64,000 nucleotides of DNA. Origin: Actinidia chinensis (lineage: Eukaryota > Streptophyta > Magnoliopsida > Ericales > Actinidiaceae). The translations under genes and the position numbers were made by a program. The notes under the pieces were generated by a model that saw only the letters and a program-made list of their open reading frames with translations, was not told where the DNA came from and did no database searches. Location of the stretch: assembly GCA_009663005.1 (NCBI GenBank), contig VIGQ01000197.1, positions 88,798-152,797 of the forward strand. Direction: 5' to 3'. Shown here piece by piece: positions 56,625 through 64,000 of the stretch (positions are counted from its first letter, which is position 1; the number at the start of each line of letters is the position of its first letter).

Positions 56625-58544
56625 CCTTCCTCTGCTTTGGTAATTTTGGGTTTTCTTGTAGAAAAAGATACTAATTCGGCATTGATTGTTCATTTTATGC
56701 TGACATTGTTGCGTTTTGCTTCTTCCTGTTGGCATTTTGTATGTGTGTTTTAGATTATTTTTTTTGTCATCGTTGGTGGAGGAAATGTATCACAGTCGCT
56801 GGGTGTGGGCATGTGAGAAACGGAAATTGGTCCTCCAATTTATGGAATGCTATTCGCGTGTTTGTTCTGTTTTTGTTTTGGGTAAAAAAAAACTCTCAAA
56901 GTTTGAACTTGGAAACAACTATAATTTTTTAACGGAATTAATTTTTGCTGGTATTTTTTTTCTTTTTAAAGCCCTAACAAAAATCATTCTTATTCCAAAA
57001 TGATATGCAAATTCATTTCTTTAAATAAATGCAAACTTGTTAATTGGTTCGATTAAGAATATAACAGGGGTAGCACTATCTGAAGTTGTTTTTCGTGCAA
57101 TTGGGCAAAAAAAAGGAGTTCCTTAGCTGACGGCGATTAACAGAGGATTTAGATTGTTCCGTATGAAAATTAAATTATAAAATTTCATTTGTTTCCATGG
57201 TTAAATATTGAAATTTTTTTTATAATTTTTTCTGCTTTAAAGCTTAATTATGAGAATTTATCATTTCGATACTTTTATATTTTGCACTACAGAATCAACT
57301 TTTATAAATCTAAAATTTGAAAAACACTATAAATATCAGTTGTGGTTTCGTCACATGAGTGTTCACAAAGTCCAATTGATTATGAAACATGAATGAGGTT
57401 TGTGGTAAGGGTCCCTGCCTGCACTCTTTTTTTAGTGAGTAAATTTCACTCACCCTCTCCTAAAATTTTTGACAAATTAAATACAGCGACTTCCTCGATA
57501 ATTTTTGAAATAGCATTGATCTTCATTATTTTATAAATTATTATCAAATTTTCATATGGAGTTATTTTTTTGCAAAAATAATAAGATTACTATTATATCT
57601 AGGGCTTCTAAAAAAAATTTAACTATACTCAATAAAATAAATAAATATTCTCTTTTTTAACGGTTTTCATAACCTCCCTGCTAGATGGATCTCTTGGCAA
57701 CCATGCCTGTGTTATGATGAGAACTTCTTGCCCCTCGAAATAATCCATTATGAACTCAAGTTTAGGAGGTAATGGAAGTTTAGAGCGTGGGTACTACTTG
57801 GCAATCAAGCTGATTCTGGTCAGACCATCAGAGAGCTGTGCCAAAGGGAGTTTGGGTCAAGAAAGCTGTGTTTGGATTAAGATTTGACGGAGAAAAGAGA
57901 AAAAAACTACTAAATTCAATTGTTTGTATTTATCTATTTTCTGTACATTTATTTTTCCTCTACAATCCTTCCCTTCCTAAATCATTGAAATTACAACCTT
58001 AAATGCCGATGGATCTTTAACTATTTTGAAAGCTTGGAGCGAAGTTGAATCAGTATTGGTGCAAAAATTTATGACGCAAGAAATCTAGGTTTGTTAAGGC
58101 TGTTTTGGATTAGGTTGTGAAGAAACTAGAAAAGAAAAGAGCTGAATCGTTGAAGTTTTAACTTTTCGTTCTTTCCTTTACCTGCACCAAATCCATAATC
58201 CAAACACAAACTAATGGAACTCTCTTCCAGACCCAATGATCATATTTTGAAGTAAAAAAGATACCTATGATCATAAGATGTGGTCACTTTGAACACGGAT
58301 TGCCACTTCAAAAAGGTTTGAATTTCAAAACAAGGCACTGGAGTTCCACCCTTACCAGTTGGGAGAGTTGTACAATTTCAAAATGCACAAGAAAATCCCA
58401 GCTTTTCTCTAATTCCATTATATACTATAAAAACAAAAACTATAGAGGGTATTAGACAAAATAGAGAGAGCCAAACAGAGAATAGAAAAAACGAAGGCAG
58501 GCAAGATAAGATTAACCTTCAGCAATCATCGCACGCAGGGGACA
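56625..58544. other. Spacer between two convergent genes
   Basis: This would hold the 3' UTRs of the PRA1 and kinase genes. Mostly AT-rich with T runs (56880-57700). A stretch at 57700-57880 is less AT-rich but matches nothing I know. No gene seen. Confidence 0.4.
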
Positions 58545-58674
58545 GTGGAAGGGAAGACCTCTTTACTAGCGACCTCACACGATGCCCTCGGTTTTGTTTT
58601 CCCTTTCCCCGAGAGTTGGCATTTAGTGACTCGAGAGAAAGCTTCAGCGAACCCTTCCAACGCTTCGTTGACAT

Positions 58675-58710
<36 letters not shown>

Positions 58711-61700
58711 ACCACTATAGGGTTGATGATGCTCAAGCCAGATCTTCCGCTCAGACTACCTATATCGTTACCCGGGTGTTGACATGTGATTTGAATCCAT
58801 AATCATGTCCCCCTCCAGTACACGGCGCACCTGTTACCAAAATCCAAACAAAATATGCAAAAGGTGTCAGAATTAACACAACTGGTCCACACAAGAGTGA
58901 TGTCTTATCATATACTCAAATTGCAAGGGACCTACTACGAAACATTGTTTTTGTTACAGCAGTGCTACAGTCCCCAAATTTGGCCCAAGAAAACTTTTAC
59001 GAATTCAAAATGAATAATTTAGATTCACTGGAGTATGTGGAGTCACATAACCAAGTGAATTTGTACCATACATTTTTTAACTTCGGAAACATTTCGTTGC
59101 CAAAAATTGGGTACTATAGGATTTCTCTTTTTGTTGGGAATCTTGGTTATTTTTATTCTTTTTTTCTATATGAGTTTTGGTTATGTTAGTCACTAGGGGT
59201 TAAGTAGCTTTTTATTTTTTATATGCCTTTTTTCATGAGTTCAATGAAATAAAATAATCCAATTTTCGGCTTTGCACTCCAAATCTACACACCTACTTCA
59301 TGGGACAATGAAGGTTCGCGTTGTCTCACGATGATTCGATACTTAAGATGATCTCTATTAATCAGAACAATAAAAATGCGAAGCAAAGTCTGGGCCTCAA
59401 CACCATTTAAATTTTGAACAATTATAAAAGCTTTAAACCTCAAGTGATGTAACCTCCAGTGACGATTCTAAAATATGGCCTTCAATTTCTTTTTATTTGT
59501 AAAAAATAAATATCTACCTGTTGACATGCGCGGCCTTAAATGAGGGTCTCGCCGAAGCACAAGGATGGCAGCATGTAGCATGCAATAGGCCTCGTGCTCA
59601 TTAGTTGTTTGCCAGCCGTGGGTCAACCAATCGTCAATGGCAGTTTCCTACCAGTAGCGGGCCGTGCCTGTTCAAACAAAGGCACATATGTTAGGACACA
59701 AGAGCTACGGTTCAAAGAAACAAGAATGACAGACAACTGGATTCTAATCTAGTTGTCTCAGTAGTTGCAGAGCTTCCAAAAATATTATACATGCCAACTG
59801 AAGCGAATTTTAGGGAAACATTTCGTCGGTGGACAGAAATAAGCATGTCTAAAACACACCCATTCTGTGAGGCACTGCTGACCCTTTGGCCGGTAAGATC
59901 CACACTTTTCTTCCAGTAACAAAAGCTCCCCCCCAAAACCACCCCAAACGAATACACATCAGCTTTTTCCGTGATATGGCCAATTTGTGCTATCTGGAGC
60001 CCATACCTACATAACATGGGTAATTTAGGTGATGTATCATCATCTCCACGTGGATGGTTAAGAAAAATTCACGTTTTTCTCAAGACTTACCCAAGAAGTT
60101 CCAATTACCCTGTTTCCACCCCATGTCTCATAGGTTGCCATCTCGCCAAGACAAAGGCTCAAAACCTAGCAAATGAAGAATACGGAGTAAGATTACATAC
60201 TTTAAAATATCTCTTATGGACTATTATATCTTCAATCAGGGACCACCAGATCAAAAAACATTAGAAAGCAAACTAATAGGTGTATAGTAGCGATTGCTTT
60301 GGTTCCCTTTAGTGATAAACTTAATAAAAATTTATACGCAAGATTAAGAAATTTACGTACTAGTGGTTCGAAATCATGAGTGATGAGGATATTGTTGGGC
60401 CTCAGGTCTCGAGTGGACAATGCATCCCACTCTTGCATTCTTCATGAAGAATCGCAGACCTCGAGCAGCTCCCACAGCCATTTTTTGACGCTGCAGCATT
60501 CTAATGGATCAGATGACGACCTGAAAATGCCAAAATCCTGTACAAGTTTAGCAACAAACAAGAAAGAACTAGCATGTCAAGAGGGCAAATTATTTAACTG
60601 GCTTAAAGCTCTAATTGATGAGGATGAAGAGACCACTATATAAGTGTCGTTAAATAAAGGACAATAAAGTCCTAGTTCCAAGATTCAATCAGTTCTTGCG
60701 CATATTTATTACATCCATTCTAACAGGTCACTTAAGGAAGAGTAAATCAGATTTCATATGACCATTGCCAAACAAGCCAAGTAAGATATGACTACAAACA
60801 TTTTCAATTTGAGACATATGACTCTCATATGCCAATAATTCACATGATACTGAAAACTCAGTTGTGAATATGTATGTGTGTGCGCGCGCGCGTCTGTTAC
60901 AAAGAAATCCTACAGGCAGAGGTTTATCAAGAATAGTCTTGCATACGTTCACTATGTATCTGTGCGCAGAGTGCATATACATTGCTAGAGCATAAATTAC
61001 GCAGAGAAGGGGAAAGATAAGAGTACCATATAGATGAGAATCCAGTGACCCATTGCATATATATTCGTATACCAGCAACCTTCTCCTTTCCTCAATACAG
61101 AATCCAATAACATAACAACATTTCGATGCTGAGCACAAACTGGAACTTCCACTTATGAGCAAAAAAATTCTTGTGATCCCCTTGAGGGAGAACTGCCAAC
61201 TTGTGTTGCTTGACAGCAACATGCCGACATCTGGCAGGACACCTCTGTGGACAGATCCAAAACCCCCCCACCCTCCGCCAAAAAATTAGCTTGTGAAAAT
61301 CTCCCGTAGCAAGCTCTAGTTCAGCATAGGTGAACCCCATTGGGGTTTTCCAAATACAGGTGCCTTGTGCTGACATATTGAACACAGTGGAGGTGGGCCA
61401 AGAGGGTGTTTCTGGATTGGGATATGGAAATTGCTTCTCTCACATTTCCAGTGAAGTCTAGATCAGATCTATAATTTGGCAATCCAAATCCAGCCCTCGT
61501 TCAAGTTTAGAGAACTTCTCCAGCAAAGCCTTTGTTGTTGAAGTTTGAGGCTTCGCATTAGATCTCTGTGAGTTCTCTTTAAAAGTGTTGGCGATTGATG
61601 ACGATGAGACTGAGAATTTCCGCCATCCATGGTTGGAACCTTAAACTTGATGAAGATGGAGATAAGTTCCCACTGTCTGTATCTGAACTTGATTCTTCAA

Positions 61701-63073
61701 GATCAGGAGATGCTTTTGTACCTAATGGTTCCTCTTTCTTCAGGTCCCACTAATTCGGAAATGAAAAATGGTTGAAGTGAGGTCCCAGGATCTGAACTCT
61801 TGATACTGATGAAGTTCCAGCCTCTGTCGCAGTAATAGCTCTGGACTACTAGTTGGAGTCACAAGAGGTCCTCGAATGGAGTCTGTAGCATCATTTGTGT
61901 TTTAGGGTGTTCCCAGATGATTGATCTGTTCAGATGCTCGTTGACACACTGGTTCAGCTTCCTTCTTGGGCGACCCAACCAAGTTAAGACGCAGGACCTT
62001 TGGCTGAGAGCGGTCATTTACGAAATGTGGCCATTGCAGCTCTTCCATGCAGCGCTTTTCTTCATGCTTGAGCTGTCTGAAAATCATGCAAAAAGGGATC
62101 ACACAAGGAACATAAACTAACAAAAACACACGCAATACCAAATTGAAGAACGACAAACGAGAACTACTAAGTTAACAAAGAAAAAATAGTAATGGACAAA
62201 ACCTATATTACTAAATAATTTCGTGGCTGTAATCTTCACAAACACCCCCTAAACTATGTCTTTTATCACTTTTACCCTCATTTAAAAAAGTTTGTTCATA
62301 TTAAACCATTAACTATTTAATTGTAACACTTGCACCCCTTTCTTTACTACTATATTTGAAATAGTAATGGAAAAATCGATCACGTGTTGTCCATGTACTT
62401 AAATTAAATGCATAAGGGTTAAATTTGTTCCCACAATGGCTGGATAAGCATACATTGAGTATTGACTTATTTTTTACAAAAAAAAATAAATAATAATAGT
62501 ATTTTAGACATAAGGACATTTAATTTAAGTACATGGACAATACGTAATCAATTTTCATCACTATTTCAAACAGATTAGTAACGGAAGAGGTATTTAAAGA
62601 GTTTAAGGGGATCAATGTGATTCAATTTTTTAGATGAGGGTTGAAAGTGACAAAAGACGATAGTTTAGGGGGTGTTTGTGAAATTAAGCAGATATTGATT
62701 GAATGTCACAAAAACACATTATTACTTGTCCAATACAACCCAATAGCTTGGTTCTTTGGCTTCTGCAGCTACTGCCACCACATGTGATCCAGCAAACAAT
62801 TTTTATCTTCACATTTATCTGTAACAATCAGGATATAAATCAGTGAAACACATGTTAGAAGTTATGAGGGATTATGGAATAGTAACACCAAACATAGAAA
62901 CATAAATAGAGATGCTGACTTTGTTAGGATCGTAAACATCATGGAGCTGAAGGATCATCTGTGAGCAGGAATCCGTGATATCGAATTCTGCTCTGAACTT
63001 GTTCCTGAATGAGATCTTCGGTGGCCACTGGCACAGTCGCCTGCAAATCTCGGAAAACCCCATAATTTCCTAC
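58545..63073 (-). CDS. USP-like/receptor-like protein kinase fusion, 5' end missing
   Basis: Protein with an N-terminal universal-stress-protein-like (adenine nucleotide alpha hydrolase) domain and a C-terminal Ser/Thr kinase domain of the PERK-like type (At1g55200/At3g13690 group); substrate unknown. Minus-strand exons: 63073-62921 (LWGFPRFAGDCASGH; CSQMILQLHDVYDPNK), 62818-62726 (INVKIKIV), 62076-61027 (LKHEEKRCMEEL; VLRLNLVGSPKKEAE; FTYAELELATG; HVAVKQHKLA; IGFCIEERRRLLVYEYICNG), 60520-about 60360 (LRPNNILITHDFEPL), 60165-60091 (RVIGT), 60006-59860 (ITEKADVYSFGVVL), 59667-59518 (CMLHAA, RRDPHLRPRMS) and 58830-about 58545 (VLEGDMIMDSNHMSTPG). The first exon lies beyond the window. Many indels break the frame. 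The catalytic loop reads HSRDLRPNN-like and the DFG at 60150-60165 is scrambled. A 34-base poly-C interrupts the last exon. Confidence 0.78.
58676..58709. repeat. Poly-C tract of 34 bases inside a coding exon
   Basis: A perfect C run (poly-G on the coding strand) in the last exon of the kinase gene, between the LEHHQPYSG-like block and the ALEGF...SLESLN-like tail. No homopolymer is expected there in the family. It is probably an assembly or polishing artefact. Confidence 0.9.
60888..60904. repeat. (TG)n(CG)n microsatellite
   Basis: A short alternating purine-pyrimidine tract (GTGTGTGCGCGCGCG type) in an intron of the kinase gene, with Z-DNA-forming potential. Confidence 0.8.
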
Positions 63074-64000
63074 CTGGATATAGGATAATAAGAAAAGAAT
63101 TGTTAGTATTATCTACATGTCCTCTGAAAATTTGGTTTCCATTATCAGCTCCAGAAAATTGATCACAGTATCTCTTGAGTCTACCTAGCTCAATATCAGA
63201 AGTGGAAAGACAGATAATATATGCAGAGAGGACCCTGCCCTACTAGTTATCATAAGTTGTAGTGCAGATTGCAGACTTGCCTAAACATACGGTATTAAAA
63301 CAAAGTCAAAACCCCCCATATAAATTTGAGGTTTGCAAGTCTCCAAAATAAGCAATAGGACAGCTATCATTCATTTCTTATTACAAATGCTATTTAGTAA
63401 GAGAATCTATCATTAACTTGTGCAACGACAACAAAACTGAAAACCGAGTTGGACAAATCGAAGTATGGATCCAATTTCATCAAATTCCACAAGAGTTCCG
63501 AAGGAAATGGCGGATCATGAGCAACATTACTTCAGTTTTTCAATAGCTTGTTAATTTTGATTCCTTTGAACAAGAATGACCACCCAGATAAAAATTTCAG
63601 CCAACATGAGGGCAAACAAAATAATAAACGGGCCACCCCAGATTTGATAACCGTGAAAGATAGGTTAAGAGGAGAAGATAAGGGCTAGATTAGAAAATCA
63701 ACTAGAAGGAAGAGAATTAGAGCATTTTGGTGAGGAAAGTACATACTAGACAACTAGGGGACAGTCAACCCATACAACCAATCAACCATGACATAATTTA
63801 GCAGCTTTTAGCAACTTTTACATCATCTAGCCAAATGATAATGTCTGAGTCATGGGAAGCGCCAATTCTAATAAGACCATGATGAGAATACAACAGAAAA
63901 GTAGCCAATACAACAGAAGTCCTAGGAATAGTCAAAACAGATCAATCTAGGCACAAAGAAATAATGATTTTCACAATCAAAGGGGCACGACCCCAAAACA
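63074..64000. other. Probable intron or upstream part of the kinase gene
   Basis: The expected first exon, encoding the VIVAVKAS-type start of the USP-like domain, is not visible on the minus strand here. This stretch is most simply read as an intron, with the first exon beyond the window. No repeats or other genes are recognised. Confidence 0.4.

Noticed and set aside
56022..56735. 134-codon + strand frame and 119-codon minus-strand frame
   Set aside because: Both are mostly shadows of the GC-rich PRA1 exon. Only parts of the + frame hold PRA1 residues, because of frameshifts.

Overview
This is plant nuclear DNA, most likely from a eudicot. It is AT-rich, its conserved genes are split by GT-AG introns, and MITEs, Mutator-like elements, LTR fragments and a tRNA-derived SINE lie between and inside genes. 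I cannot name the species. Eight protein-coding loci are recognisable. Every one carries small indels inside otherwise well conserved exons, so no full-length open reading frame survives. All exon coordinates below come from matching protein motifs to splice sites by eye.

Layout. 372-1550 (+): last exons of an MSI4/FVE-type WD40 protein. 3414-7676 (+): transmembrane-9 (nonaspanin/TMN) protein. 7677-13600: repeat-rich spacer with a 565-bp G-rich tandem duplication. 13602-17356 (+): degraded RHD3/atlastin GTPase pseudogene. 17357-23159: spacer with a SINE and a MITE. 23160-32307 (+): CYP90D1-like cytochrome P450 of brassinosteroid synthesis, eight exons, with a 3.7-kb last intron full of repeats and a perfect 4 x 82-bp array just after the stop. 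32653-37300: AT-rich spacer with two non-autonomous DNA elements. 39959-41555 (+): FLX-like coiled-coil protein, probably with a 5' UTR exon near 37.3-37.4 kb. 41556-49409: long non-coding spacer. 49410-52837 (-): phospholipase D alpha 4/epsilon. 54690-55496: possible solo LTR. 56066-56624 (+): PRA1 family F protein. 58545-63073 (-): USP-like/protein-kinase fusion (At1g55200/At3g13690 type), whose 5' end lies outside the window.

The genes are not a functional cluster. Their order does match, from memory, the duplicated Arabidopsis segments around At3g13690-At3g13870 (kinase, PRA1.F, CYP90D1, TMN7, RHD3) and At1g55130-At1g55200 (TMN6, FLX-like, PLD alpha 4, PRA1.F2, kinase). The window therefore looks like an ancestral, unfractionated version of both segments. 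The sequence quality (indels, poly-C runs up to 34 bases) suggests an incompletely polished assembly. The RHD3 copy is broken beyond what such errors explain.
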